DNA from: CAYULW01 sp964445815
GTDB taxonomy: Bacteria > Bacteroidota > Bacteroidia > Flavobacteriales_E > Vicingaceae
Assembly (NCBI GenBank): GCA_964445815.1
Contig: CAYULW010000004.1
Location: forward strand, 186,001 to 250,000
Reading direction: 5' to 3'
Length of the DNA stretch: 64,000 bases
A program made the position numbers and the translations under genes. Under the pieces are notes generated by a model that ran no database searches, was not told the origin of the DNA, and saw only the letters and a list, made by a program, of their open reading frames with translations. Within the stretch, counting starts at the first letter, position 1. The number at the start of each line of letters is the position of its first letter. Of the stretch, positions 36,078 through 44,821 are shown in pieces.

Positions 36078-36572
36078 TTATTCTCCCTGATAAGATTCCA
36101 AATCTTTGTCAAACAGATACAAACTGTTTTTATCTGTTCCGATCAACTCTAATTTGTCAATGATGGAACGTGCCAATTGTTCTTCTTCCATTTGTTCGGA
36201 GATGTACCATTGCATAAAGTTATTAGTGGTATGATCTCTTTCTTCCAGACAAGCGGTAATTATATCATTGATAGAGTCTGTAACCATTAACTCATGTTCC
36301 AATATTTCTTTAAATACTTCTTGCAAAGAACTGTACTCTTTTTTTGGAGCATTTAAGGCTGGGATTGTTGCATGACCACCACGCTCATTCACAAACTTGA
36401 CGAGCTTAAGCATGTGCATGCGTTCTTCATCTGAATGCATGTAAAGAAAATTTGCAGAACCGGGGAAACCCTTGACATCAGCCCAGCATGCCATTGCTAA
36501 GTATATTTGACTGGATTGCGCCTCTTTAATGATTTGGGCTTGGAGTTTAGCATCTATAGTTTTGGATAGCAT
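36078..36572 (-). CDS. ftnA: Non-heme ferritin
   Basis: A 164-residue four-helix ferritin that oxidises Fe(II) and stores iron in a 24-mer cage. Ferroxidase residues are visible: Glu in KEAQSSQIYLAMACWA, ExxH in MHSDEERMHMLKLV, and the second pair in EHELMVTDSINDII with a Gln in helix 4 (TNNFMQWYISEQMEEEQ). It lacks the haem-binding pattern of bacterioferritin. A good promoter lies within the 3' end of the upstream alkD-like gene, so it can be transcribed alone. Confidence 0.94.
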   Translation of the reverse strand: MLSKTIDAKLQAQIIKEAQSSQIYLAMACWADVKGFPGSANFLYMHSDEERMHMLKLVKFVNERGGHATIPALNAPKKEYSSLQEVFKEILEHELMVTDSINDIITACLEERDHTTNNFMQWYISEQMEEEQLARSIIDKLELIGTDKNSLYLFDKDLESYQGE

Positions 36573-36586
36573 AAAAATAGTTTTCT

Positions 36587-36619
36587 CAAAGTTACGAAGT
36601 TGAAGGACTAAACAACAAA
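36587..36619 (-). promoter_or_regulatory. Promoter of the ferritin gene
   Basis: On the minus strand TTTG (36619-36616), a 21-nt spacer and TAACTTTG (36594-36587) match the Bacteroidota consensus exactly. It lies inside the last codons of the upstream gene, 14 bp before the ferritin ATG. Confidence 0.65.
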
Positions 36620-37713
36620 TGAAAATCAGATTCTTCGATCTCGTTACCGTTGATGATTACACTCAACTTGTGTTGACCTTCATAATAGGTTCTGGTTGTC
36701 ATGGGCTTGAGTACATGTTTACGATTCACCTCAAAACTTTCATTTGGTCCAAGCTCTTTTTCGCTAATCTTAAAAACCTTTCTATTTAATTTGCCATTGG
36801 CTTTAAGGAAGTAGATGCCATACTCTAATCTCAGTTTGCAGTTTTGTTTTGATGTATTTTGAATGTGATAACTAAAGTGGAGTTCCTTTCCCAAGATCAC
36901 TTTTGGTGTATTAATTTGAAAACCGGATAGTTCAAAATGCTGACTTGCCGCGTAATCAAAAAGGAGCATGGCTTCTGGATGTCCGTCTTTTAATAAAGTA
37001 CGACACCCATGCTTAATGATCCAGTTAGTATGTGTGCTATAGTTTTTCCATTGTCTTGCAATTTTGAGAACCAGGTCAGGGTGGTCTTTGGAAATATCGT
37101 TGAGGTTGTTTGCGACACTTTTTCTAACGAATAGTGAATCGTCCGATTTTAAATTCTCAAGAATAGGAAGAATAGGAGAGGGGTCTTCTACTAAACTATA
37201 GTTAATGCCTCCCCAAGGCAGTTTAGGACGGCAGCCTTCACTTGAAAAGCGGCGAACATTAGGATGTGAATGTTTGGAGAGTTGGAGTAGCCATGACATG
37301 ACTTTTTTCTGGTGTTTTTTTAGAAATGGACGAATAGCAAATTCACAAGAAATATAGGCGGTGATTTGTTCCATGGCTTCTAATGAAGCATCAAAATGCT
37401 CTTGACCATAAGTTTCTATAAAATCGGGGTAGAAAAGGTATTCATAACTACCCACATTGATTCCTTCGGTTTTTAAAGCCTCAAGTTGACTGACAATAAA
37501 CTTTATAGCCGAATGATAATCTTCAGGCAAAAAATTGGCCATACAGACAGCAATATGATGATAACGGGCCTTTAGTTCCATCTTATCCCATTCATGATTA
37601 AATACCGCATTGAGAAAATCATTTTGCTCAAACGAGGAGTCCTGTGCTTTCCAAACCTGGACTAATGGTGTAAAGAAGGATTTTGTATAGATGTTTTTAA
37701 GTGGTTCTGCCAT
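36592..37713 (-). CDS. AlkD-like HEAT-repeat DNA alkylation repair protein
   Basis: A 373-residue protein built of HEAT-like helix pairs in residues ~1-250, with the AlkD-type stretch HSHPNVRRFSSEGCRPKLPWG, LFVRKSVANNLNDISKDHPDLVL and HTNWIIKHGCRTLLKDGHP. The last ~110 residues form a beta-rich extension (GYQINTPKVILGKELHFSYHI-like strands), as in larger family members. AlkC/AlkD glycosylases remove 3-methyladenine and 7-methylguanine from DNA; activity is inferred from the family. A -7 element (TAACTTTG) lies at 37730-37737. Confidence 0.85.
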   Translation of the reverse strand: MAEPLKNIYTKSFFTPLVQVWKAQDSSFEQNDFLNAVFNHEWDKMELKARYHHIAVCMANFLPEDYHSAIKFIVSQLEALKTEGINVGSYEYLFYPDFIETYGQEHFDASLEAMEQITAYISCEFAIRPFLKKHQKKVMSWLLQLSKHSHPNVRRFSSEGCRPKLPWGGINYSLVEDPSPILPILENLKSDDSLFVRKSVANNLNDISKDHPDLVLKIARQWKNYSTHTNWIIKHGCRTLLKDGHPEAMLLFDYAASQHFELSGFQINTPKVILGKELHFSYHIQNTSKQNCKLRLEYGIYFLKANGKLNRKVFKISEKELGPNESFEVNRKHVLKPMTTRTYYEGQHKLSVIINGNEIEESDFHLLFSPSTS

Positions 37714-37765
37714 GCCAAAGATTTTTCCTCAAAGTTAAATAGCAGAAGTTACAGGTCACTCGATT

Positions 37766-38833
37766 TTATCCTTTAAATAGCCAGTTTAATCTTAATGTAT
37801 AAGTTGAAAAATCATCAAGGTTATTGCTGCCCTTCGTTAAAGGTGTTTGTGGCAATGAAATGTAGTCAAAACTAATGTTGAGTGGAAGCTTTGATAATTT
37901 TTCTAAAGGTACTTGGATGCCGAATCCGTAGGTGATGTCATGTAGTTGGTCACGGTTTATTGTAGGGAAATTGTAGTCGTTTATATTTTCTTCATAGTAC
38001 CCCCATCTTAAAGAGAGAATTTCTAGGAACATTAACTCAATTCCTGCATGAAGCCCTCTGTGATACTCTGAATTCAGTAACAGTTGATAATCGGTTTGAA
38101 CTAGGAAACGGAAGGTTTGGAGCGTATCAGAAAGCCATTTTTCATTTAGATGGAATTGATAACTTACTCCATATCGATTAATTACAGGTAGGTTTTCTTG
38201 AAATTCACCTTGGATGGTATTAAAAGATGTTTCAGCAAAATTGAGATTGGAAATACTTGCCCCTAAATTAACGATCTGTTTTGTTTTTACTTCATCACTT
38301 ATTGGCAGTTTTTTGATGATTCCGAAATCAAGATAAGTTGAATTTGCCGACTTATTGTTTGGATTCCACCTAAGATGATTGGCATTTAAACCAATTAAGA
38401 GGTTTTGAATTGGTTGAGACGAAACATTTAAAGAGTATGTAGAATGCCTAGGCGTATAAGAGCCTAAAGAATTGCTACCATTAAAGTAGTTGATTTTTTC
38501 ACCCCATGTAAAATGATTTCGGCTTATTCCAATAGTCAAATACTGATTGATATTGACTCCAGCGCTTGCAAAAAAATATTTTGACTCTTGAAGGGCATAG
38601 TAGGGTAATGCTAAAGAAGAATTCATTTCAGCACCTTTTAATGTTGCAGTTCCTGCGGGGTTAAAAAATACCGTTGATAAATCACCATCAATGGAATTGT
38701 AACTTTTTCCTAAAGCTTCAGCTCTTGCACTGGGCTGTCGCCCGAAATAGAGTTCACTTAAAAAACCAGACTGATATTGTCCAAAAGACAGAATCGGACT
38801 AAAAAGAATAAATAGGATGAATGCTTTTTTCAT
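37766..38833 (-). CDS. PorV/PorQ-family outer-membrane protein
   Basis: A 355-residue beta-barrel protein with a signal peptide (MKKAFILFILFSPILSFGQ). The family pattern after it is clear: GRQPSARAEALGKSYNSIDGDLSTVFFNPAGTATL, seen here at residues ~31-65, and the C-terminal strand YTLRLNWLFKG ends in a barrel-like pattern. PorV and PorQ act in the type IX secretion outer-membrane complex; other relatives have no assigned role. The first gene of the window carries a T9SS signal, so a link is possible but unproven. Confidence 0.82.
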   Translation of the reverse strand: MKKAFILFILFSPILSFGQYQSGFLSELYFGRQPSARAEALGKSYNSIDGDLSTVFFNPAGTATLKGAEMNSSLALPYYALQESKYFFASAGVNINQYLTIGISRNHFTWGEKINYFNGSNSLGSYTPRHSTYSLNVSSQPIQNLLIGLNANHLRWNPNNKSANSTYLDFGIIKKLPISDEVKTKQIVNLGASISNLNFAETSFNTIQGEFQENLPVINRYGVSYQFHLNEKWLSDTLQTFRFLVQTDYQLLLNSEYHRGLHAGIELMFLEILSLRWGYYEENINDYNFPTINRDQLHDITYGFGIQVPLEKLSKLPLNISFDYISLPQTPLTKGSNNLDDFSTYTLRLNWLFKG

Positions 38834-38894
38834 GCTAATGTTTTCCTAATAAACGGCAAATGAAGAAAGCTAGTATTTAGATGGGGGATTTAAT

Positions 38895-39863
38895 TTAATT
38901 CGCCGCCTGTTCTGTATGGTTTAAGCTGTTTTCTTTTATCCATTCAACCAATTCAACGGGGTCAACTATGGACCAACTGTGTGGATGCCTTTCACCATTG
39001 ACTCTGTATCCTTTATTATTCGTTTCAATATATTTTACCGATGATTGGCCATACAATTGACTCAGCTCTCGACTGAGTAATTCTATATAGTACGCATTCA
39101 TGTCTTGATAATTCGCTTTTCTGTTCTTTTTCCACCATAAAGTGTCCGGTTCACTATATAGTCTGATTTCTACATCATCAAGATGTGAGATGTTTTTAAT
39201 GGAATGTGTCCTAGAAATGTAAGGTGATTTCTCTTCATACATGACGAGATTGGAATCACCTTTGCCAAATTGTTTTTCAAATGCATTTACGATCCAGAGG
39301 GCCTCTTGAATAGCAGGTTTGGAATAATTTCTTTCGATTGTTTTTTGAGCACTTTCATAGAGCGCAAGTAAATCAATAGGAGAGTCTACAATGAACAATC
39401 CATCCGGCTGTATAAATGATTGGTTGAGTTTCAAAAAGTCAGTCAAAAGAAGAGCTACATTCCCTCCACTTGAAAAGCCGCCAATAAATAGATCTGCAGA
39501 GGTCAGATCATGTTCTAAGATGACATCTGCGATTAAGTTGTGAAGTTGTTCTTTTTCATTTGTGGATAACCATAAATGTTGGTTGAAGTTCATCAATAAA
39601 ACAGCAATATTATTCTCAATTGCGGCATTTAAAATGTCAAACTCTGTTCTAGTGTTTTGCGCATCGCAAGGAAAACAAGGGAAAAGTATCAATAAGTGAT
39701 CTCTTTTGTTTGGTAAAATCAACTCATAGGATGCATTTGTAATCGTTTTAGATTTAATAAGAAGTGTGTTTTTTGCTTCTGGTTGGGTGTTTTTCTTCTC
39801 AAAACAAGCTATTGTCAAAAGCAAAAAAGGCATAATAAATCGTATTGTCATTAGCTGTTTCAT
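38895..39863 (-). CDS. Lipoprotein alpha/beta hydrolase-like protein
   Basis: A 322-residue protein with a lipobox (LLLTIAC, Cys at ~20) and an alpha/beta-hydrolase-like body. The nucleophile elbow is GGFSSGG (Ser ~129), a candidate Asp is in DGLFIVDSPID, and the His may be HSWS near the C terminus. CFPCDAQNTR suggests a disulfide or a metal site near the oxyanion hole. It may act on cell-surface esters; no substrate can be named. It lies alone between the PorV-like gene and the GNAT gene. Confidence 0.7.
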   Translation of the reverse strand: MKQLMTIRFIMPFLLLTIACFEKKNTQPEAKNTLLIKSKTITNASYELILPNKRDHLLILFPCFPCDAQNTRTEFDILNAAIENNIAVLLMNFNQHLWLSTNEKEQLHNLIADVILEHDLTSADLFIGGFSSGGNVALLLTDFLKLNQSFIQPDGLFIVDSPIDLLALYESAQKTIERNYSKPAIQEALWIVNAFEKQFGKGDSNLVMYEEKSPYISRTHSIKNISHLDDVEIRLYSEPDTLWWKKNRKANYQDMNAYYIELLSRELSQLYGQSSVKYIETNNKGYRVNGERHPHSWSIVDPVELVEWIKENSLNHTEQAAN

Positions 39864-39891
39864 TGATCATCAAATTCTTACTTATATCTAT

Positions 39892-40413
39892 CTACATGTT
39901 TTTTAGAAGCGAATAGATATTTACCAATTGATTATCCTCAATGATCTGTTTATCAAAAGCAAAGTTCAATTTTTCAAGTACCCGAATAGAGCTTTTATTC
40001 TCTGGGAGTGTCATGGCAATAATTTTTTTCAGATTGAGACGACCAAAGCCAAGATCAATGCAAGCCCTCGCAGACTCTGTGGCAATACCCTTGCCCCAGT
40101 ATTTTCTCATAAAGCGATAACCAAGATCTACCTCTTTAAGATCTTCCAAGTACTTTAAGCCGGTGAAGCCTATGAATTGCCCCTCCTCCTTTAATTCCAC
40201 AGCAAGTCTTCCGTAGCCATGTTTTTCATAATCGCCCAATACATCTTCAGTGATTCTTCTTTCGATTTCGGCTTTACTGACTACACCGCCATCTCCGGTA
40301 TACCGATTAACTTCCGCATCCAGATTCATCTGGTAGGAGGCTTCAATATCGTCCATGGTAAACGGACGGATTAAAAGTCGTTTGGTTTCTAGAATTAAAT
40401 CGGATTGGGACAT
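39892..40413 (-). CDS. GNAT acetyltransferase, RimJ/RimL type
   Basis: A 173-residue protein from ATG 40413 with the RimJ/RimL pattern: LETKRLLIRPFTMDDIEASYQMNLDAE, then IGFTGLKYLEDLKEVDLGYRFMRKYWGKGIATESA containing the acetyl-CoA loop (R-x-x-G-x-G/A), and LPENKSSIRVLEKLNFAF, all in expected order (segments at residues ~8-34, ~80-115, ~140-157). It transfers an acetyl group from acetyl-CoA to an amine; substrate unknown. The frame extends nine codons upstream with a weaker start. Confidence 0.88.
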   Translation of the reverse strand: MSQSDLILETKRLLIRPFTMDDIEASYQMNLDAEVNRYTGDGGVVSKAEIERRITEDVLGDYEKHGYGRLAVELKEEGQFIGFTGLKYLEDLKEVDLGYRFMRKYWGKGIATESARACIDLGFGRLNLKKIIAMTLPENKSSIRVLEKLNFAFDKQIIEDNQLVNIYSLLKNM

Positions 40414-40511
40414 TTGTGAACTTTTAATGAATTCTAACAAATCTACTATTCGATTGTCGGTAAATCCGGTTCTAATATAATTTTGTTGATCTTAATTTTT
40501 AGAGCATAAAA

Positions 40512-40534
40512 AAGCCCGCTAATCTAGCGGGCTT
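40512..40534 (-). terminator. Rho-independent terminator after the sigma factor gene
   Basis: Arms AAGCCCGCT and AGCGGGCTT (9 bp, G+C-rich) flank a 5-nt loop, and the A-run at 40508-40513 becomes a U-tract on the minus strand. It is 18 bp after the sigma factor stop. Confidence 0.9.
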
Positions 40535-40551
40535 AAATCATTCTTTAATGT

Positions 40552-41415
40552 TTACAAATAAGTCTGAAGATTGGTTTGTGCCGAGACACGTCTTAATCGT
40601 CTCAATCCTCTTTCTTTGATCTGTCTGATTCTCTCTCTTGTCAAACCAAAAGTATTACCGATTTCTTCTAAGGTCATTTCGCTTGCGCCCCCTAAGCCGT
40701 AAAACAAACGAATCACTTCGGCTTCCATGCCTTTTAAGTAAGACAATGTACGCTCTAGGTCCTGAGATAAAGATTCTTGCAATAAATTATCTGAAGGATC
40801 AGGCGTGTCTGAATTTTCTAAGACACTCACCAAACTGTTATTATCGTCATCATTACTCATCGGTGCATCGATAGACACTTGCTTCTTCGACATTTTCAAA
40901 GACATCTCCACCTTCGCAACATCCATCTCTGTCAATTCGCTTAACTCATCTGCTGTTGGTGTCCTTTCGTTCTTTTGCTCAAACTCATTCGAGGCTTTAC
41001 TGATTTTCTGTATCTCTCCCAAGCGGTTATGAGGTAATCGAATGGTTCTTGAATTGTCTGCCGCAGCTTTCAAAATACTTTGTCTGATCCACCACACTGC
41101 ATAAGAGATAAATTTAAACCCCTTAGTGTGGTCGTAACGTTTTGCGGCTTCAATTAAGCCAAGATTACCTTCATTGATCAAATCTTCAAGAGTCAATCCG
41201 GTATTTTGGTATTGCTTGGCAACAGAAATTACAAATCTAAGGTTAGCTCTTACCAATCTGTTTAAAGCACGTTCATCACCATTCTGGATTTTGATGGCTA
41301 ATTCCACCTCTTCTTCAGCGGTAATCATCTCCTCCTTAGAAACGTCCTGTAAATACTTTTCTAAGGATTTGCTTTCTCTTTTGGTAATTTGCTGACTAAT
41401 CTTGAGTTGTCTCAT
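40552..41415 (-). CDS. rpoD: Primary sigma factor, short Bacteroidota RpoD type
   Basis: A 287-residue sigma-70 factor lacking region 1.1, which is the known form of the housekeeping sigma in Bacteroidota. Region 1.2 (LEKYLQDVSKEEMITAEEEVELA), 2 (LRFVISVAKQYQNTGLTLEDLINEGNLGLIEAAKRYDHTKGFKFISYAVWWIRQSI), 3 and 4 (EVIRLFYGLGG, MTLEEIGNTFGLTRERIRQIKERGLRRLR) are all visible, given here as motif pieces. It would read the TTTG/TAnnTTTG promoters found elsewhere in this window. Single gene with its own terminator. Confidence 0.95.
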   Translation of the reverse strand: MRQLKISQQITKRESKSLEKYLQDVSKEEMITAEEEVELAIKIQNGDERALNRLVRANLRFVISVAKQYQNTGLTLEDLINEGNLGLIEAAKRYDHTKGFKFISYAVWWIRQSILKAAADNSRTIRLPHNRLGEIQKISKASNEFEQKNERTPTADELSELTEMDVAKVEMSLKMSKKQVSIDAPMSNDDDNNSLVSVLENSDTPDPSDNLLQESLSQDLERTLSYLKGMEAEVIRLFYGLGGASEMTLEEIGNTFGLTRERIRQIKERGLRRLRRVSAQTNLQTYL

Positions 41416-41470
41416 GTTTTAATCCCTTTTTTAATGTTCAATTCATTTGCTACAAAAACCGTGCTATTTA

Positions 41471-41899
41471 TCAACGGATTTTTGATACAATTGTTTTATT
41501 TGGAAGACATTCTACCTTCCATTGATGATTGAAGATGAGTGGAAGATATCTGTTATATAAGGCCAATCTTACCCTTCCATCTTTTTCCATCTCTTTATTT
41601 GTAGGCTCTCCCGTAAATTCATAAGAATTAATTTTTGGATGTAAACGCATGTATTGGCGTACAATTTCCACTACGGTTGACATTACGCGAAAAACCTCAA
41701 ATTTATTGGTCATTGAATACTCTTCTCCGTTAAATTCATCATTTAATACTCCAAAGACGATAGAAGTGCTCAAAATGTTGTGTTGTTTTCTTCCAAATCT
41801 TACTTCATACTGCATTCCCGAGTCACTTGTAAAGTAATAAGTGGAACCACTTTCTATCGGAGGAGGAATGATGTCATATGCCTTACTGAGTTTTATCAA
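41471..41899 (-). CDS. Hypothetical protein, 142 residues
   Basis: No signal peptide and no recognised domain. The sequence is mixed alpha/beta: strands around YYFTSDSGMQYEVRFGRK and ILSTSIVFGVLND, then a long amphipathic helix (FEVFRVMSTVVEIVRQYMRLHPKI), and a C-terminal YNRYLPLIFNHQW. Composition and length resemble conserved uncharacterised proteins; the codon use is like that of the neighbours. It lies 55 bp upstream of rpoD on the same strand. Confidence 0.65.
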   Translation of the reverse strand: MIKLSKAYDIIPPPIESGSTYYFTSDSGMQYEVRFGRKQHNILSTSIVFGVLNDEFNGEEYSMTNKFEVFRVMSTVVEIVRQYMRLHPKINSYEFTGEPTNKEMEKDGRVRLALYNRYLPLIFNHQWKVECLPNKTIVSKIR

Positions 41900-41956
41900 T
41901 TTCCAAAACGCAAAATTAAGTTTTAATTTGATTTATGAAAACCTTTTTTCTTTGAG

Positions 41957-41985
41957 TTTGTCAGACAATAGTATGGCTATTTTTA
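41957..41985 (+). promoter_or_regulatory. Promoter of the TerB-DnaJ gene
   Basis: TTTG (41957-41960), a 17-nt spacer and TATTTTTA (41978-41985), one base from the -7 consensus, lie 21 bp before the ATG at 42007. Confidence 0.5.
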
Positions 41986-42006
41986 TCATTTTAAAATGAA
42001 TTTGGT

Positions 42007-42768
42007 ATGAAAGGTTGGTCAAGATGGATTGGCGCACTTATTGGGTTTTCTTTACTTAATATTCCAGGAGCGATTCTGGGCTTTATTATTGGGTCCATGT
42101 TTGATTCAAGAGCCAATTTTGAATGGGATGAGAAATACACAAGGGAAGGCTCGACATATACAGGTAGAGAAGCATACCAGAGAAGCAGTACTGGAGATTT
42201 CGCCTCCAGCCTTTTGGTGTTAACAGCTGCGGTCATGAAGGCAGATGGCAAGGTGCTCAAATCGGAATTAAACTATGTGAAGCAGTTTTATATCCAGCAA
42301 TTTGGTGCCAATAAGGCGGCTCAACAAATGAGGGTGCTTAAAGACTTACTAAATCAGCCAATAGACATCCGAAGTATGGGACACTCCATTCGCTATCAAA
42401 TGCAGTATCATGGACGTCTACAACTTTTACACTATTTGTTTGGTATCGCTAAGGCAGATGGTCACATCAGTAGCACAGAGGTAAATGAAATTCAGCGTAT
42501 TGCGTCTTATTTGGGTATTAACTCCCCGGATTTTACTTCCATAAAGGCCATGTTTGTTAGAGAGACCGGAGGAGATTTTAAAATTCTGGAAATCAGTCCT
42601 GATGCCTCAGATGATGAGATTAAAAGTGCTTATCGTAAAATGGCAAAGAAATATCACCCTGACAAGGTTGCTTCTTTAGGAGAGGAGGTACGGAAAAATG
42701 CAGAAGAAAAATTCAGATCCGTTCAGGAGGCGTATGAAAACCTGAAAAAGGAAAGAGGGTTCTCTTGA
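42007..42768 (+). CDS. DjlA-like TerB/J-domain co-chaperone
   Basis: A 253-residue protein with an N-terminal hydrophobic helix (IGALIGFSLLNIPGAILGFIIG, residues ~8-29), a TerB-like helical domain (ADGKVLKSELNYVKQFY, KADGHISSTEVNEIQRIASYLG), and a C-terminal J-domain with the essential HPD in MAKKYHPDKVASLGEEVR. E. coli DjlA has the same order and stimulates DnaK at the membrane. Its last 46 bp overlap the convergent exported-protein gene. Confidence 0.87.
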   Translation: MKGWSRWIGALIGFSLLNIPGAILGFIIGSMFDSRANFEWDEKYTREGSTYTGREAYQRSSTGDFASSLLVLTAAVMKADGKVLKSELNYVKQFYIQQFGANKAAQQMRVLKDLLNQPIDIRSMGHSIRYQMQYHGRLQLLHYLFGIAKADGHISSTEVNEIQRIASYLGINSPDFTSIKAMFVRETGGDFKILEISPDASDDEIKSAYRKMAKKYHPDKVASLGEEVRKNAEEKFRSVQEAYENLKKERGFS

Positions 42769-43034
42769 TAAACGGTCTCATCCTTTTTCGGAATTACCGT
42801 TGACTTGGTCTTATTCGTTGTATCTTTTTCTTGAACAGAAGAGGGCGCTATGAACTTAAACAAACTGAAATCGTATTTCGTGTGCTTTTGCTTTTTAACT
42901 TCAGACGTTTTTTGACTGCTTTGAGGGTCGGTCGTCGTAATACTCGGTTCAGTCTTATCGTAAGCTTTTGCAGATGCAACATTGCTGAATAAACAAAATC
43001 CAAGAACAAAAACAAGGGTAGCAAACTTCTTCAT
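42723..43034 (-). CDS. Small exported protein
   Basis: A 103-residue protein starting with a clear signal peptide (MKKFATLVFVLGFCLFSNVASA). The mature part is Lys/Thr/Ser-rich, low in complexity, with no Cys or recognised domain. The signal peptide is the main evidence that it is real. The 3' end overlaps the djlA-like gene on the opposite strand by 46 bp, so part of the C terminus may be under two constraints. Confidence 0.6.
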   Translation of the reverse strand: MKKFATLVFVLGFCLFSNVASAKAYDKTEPSITTTDPQSSQKTSEVKKQKHTKYDFSLFKFIAPSSVQEKDTTNKTKSTVIPKKDETVYQENPLSFFRFSYAS

Positions 43035-43214
43035 CTTTTCGAATTTGTTTCGAATGTAAGAAATTCTGCCGATATGTCAATTGATAATTATTTGTACGGT
43101 AATTGATAAAGTGTCAATGGATTAGATAAAAGACTTTGTTTTACTGATCTTCGGAAGATGCATTGAAAGATGTAGACCTGAAATTTTAACATTTGATTAA
43201 CAAAATTTAGCAAA

Positions 43215-43922
43215 TTGCAGACCAAGGAAAAACGCAAAATCAGTTTCAGTATACTCTTTCCTGTTATATTGGTTAGTATATTATGGTTAATCAAACTGGT
43301 CGAATTTCAATTTGATTTGAGTTTGGTGTCTTATGGCATACTGCCTCGCAGTTTTACCGGTTTATTCGGCATATTGTTCTCACCATTAATCCATGGAGAT
43401 TGGACACATCTGATTAATAATTCGATTCCTTTACTTATTCTTGGAGCGACACTGTACTATTTCTATCAACCTCTAGCTTTTAAAATTTTCTTTTACTCCT
43501 GGTTCTTAGCCGGACTATACACTTGGATTTCCGCGCGTGGGGCTTATCACATTGGAGCAAGCGGATTGGTCTATGCGCTTTTTGGTTTCTTATTGGTCAG
43601 TGGTTTTATTCGAAGGAGTACCCGACTCATCTCCATCTCTTTTTTAACTGCCTTTTTATATGGGAGTTTGATTTGGGGCATATTACCCTGGGATCAAACC
43701 GTGTCATGGGAAGGGCACTTTTGGGGGTTGCTGGTTGGTATTGTATTGGCTTTTTATTTTAGGAAAGAAGGGCCGCAACGAAAATTGTACTCTTGGGATT
43801 TGGAGGAAGAGGTAGAAGATGAAGAGTCAATAGATTGGCAAGTCACAGAACAAAATAACAAAGACATAAAAGTGATTTATCACTTTAAGCCAAATGAAGA
43901 CGAGTCAAACGGAAAAGACTAG
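43215..43922 (+). CDS. Rhomboid-family intramembrane serine protease
   Basis: A 235-residue protein with six hydrophobic helices and the rhomboid motifs: HGDWTHLINNSIPL (HxxxN oxyanion region), the nucleophile Ser in HIGASGLVYALFG, and the partner His in SWEGHFWGLLVG. It cleaves substrates within the membrane. The C-terminal 50 residues are a very acidic cytoplasmic tail (LEEEVEDEESIDW). The start is TTG. It is the first of three rhomboids here; its stop is 2 bp from that of the second, convergent one. Confidence 0.88.
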   Translation: MQTKEKRKISFSILFPVILVSILWLIKLVEFQFDLSLVSYGILPRSFTGLFGILFSPLIHGDWTHLINNSIPLLILGATLYYFYQPLAFKIFFYSWFLAGLYTWISARGAYHIGASGLVYALFGFLLVSGFIRRSTRLISISFLTAFLYGSLIWGILPWDQTVSWEGHFWGLLVGIVLAFYFRKEGPQRKLYSWDLEEEVEDEESIDWQVTEQNNKDIKVIYHFKPNEDESNGKD

Positions 43923-43924
43923 CT

Positions 43925-44821
43925 TCACTTTCGATTACTCGACTTAAACAAAAAATCTTTCTCGGCTTTGCTCAGACTGTCGTATCCTGATCTTGAAATT
44001 TTATCCAATATGGCGTCTACCTGAGCTTGCTCATCTTTTTTGTTACTCACATATTCAAAATCATCGCGACTTTTCTTATAACGCACTTTGAGTTTGCTTT
44101 TTCTCTTAAAACAAAAAGCCGATTGCAATGCGTCGCTGGTTTTTCCCGCCCATGCTGTGATGTCTATATTTTTCTTCCAGTGGGTGGCAAAAAAATAGCC
44201 CACAATCGCTCCGCCTATATGGGCAATGTGTCCTCCTGAGTTAAAACTTGAAATGCCTGCCAAGTCTAAAATGAAAGCAACAATAGCAATGTATTTTAGT
44301 TTCACCTCACCGAAAAAGAGTAAGCGAATTACAAAATTGGGAGCCCATGTGGCTACTCCTACAACAATTGCCATTACAGAGGCTGAAGCACCTAAAGCTC
44401 TTGAACTGTCAACAATACCATTAAATACCGGAAAAACATTAAAAGAAAGAATGTAGAGGACAGCTCCTCCTAATCCGCCAACAAGATAAAGTGTATAGAG
44501 CTTTCTTTCACCTAAAAATTGAACAAACAATTGACCTAAAAAGAAGAGCCACAGCATATTGCTGAAAATATGCATGAAGTCAAGGTGGAGAAACATATAA
44601 GTAAGCAGTGTCCAAGGTTTGGTGAGAAGTTCTCCCAAGCCGGAGGGTACTGCGAACCAATCTGCAATGAATGTTCTTGCTGAAATACCTGTATCCATTA
44701 ATAAAAAAGGAATATTGAGCAATAATCCACCAACAAAGACGGCCAAATTGACATACATCAATTTGAACAACATGTTGTTCTTACTAAACTTGAGGTCAAA
44801 CTGTGATTTACCGATATTCAT
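43925..44821 (-). CDS. Rhomboid-family protease, last gene of the mutL operon
   Basis: A 298-residue rhomboid with HLDFMHIFSNMLWLFFLGQLF, the nucleophile in LGASASVMAIV (GASA instead of the common GASG, Ser kept) and the His in GGHIAHIGGAIVGY. Six core helices are followed by a ~70-residue basic tail (SKLKVRYKKSRDDFEY) that is cytoplasmic. Its ATG directly follows the stop of the upstream rhomboid, so they are translated from the same message. Substrates unknown. Confidence 0.9.
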   Translation of the reverse strand: MNIGKSQFDLKFSKNNMLFKLMYVNLAVFVGGLLLNIPFLLMDTGISARTFIADWFAVPSGLGELLTKPWTLLTYMFLHLDFMHIFSNMLWLFFLGQLFVQFLGERKLYTLYLVGGLGGAVLYILSFNVFPVFNGIVDSSRALGASASVMAIVVGVATWAPNFVIRLLFFGEVKLKYIAIVAFILDLAGISSFNSGGHIAHIGGAIVGYFFATHWKKNIDITAWAGKTSDALQSAFCFKRKSKLKVRYKKSRDDFEYVSNKKDEQAQVDAILDKISRSGYDSLSKAEKDFLFKSSNRK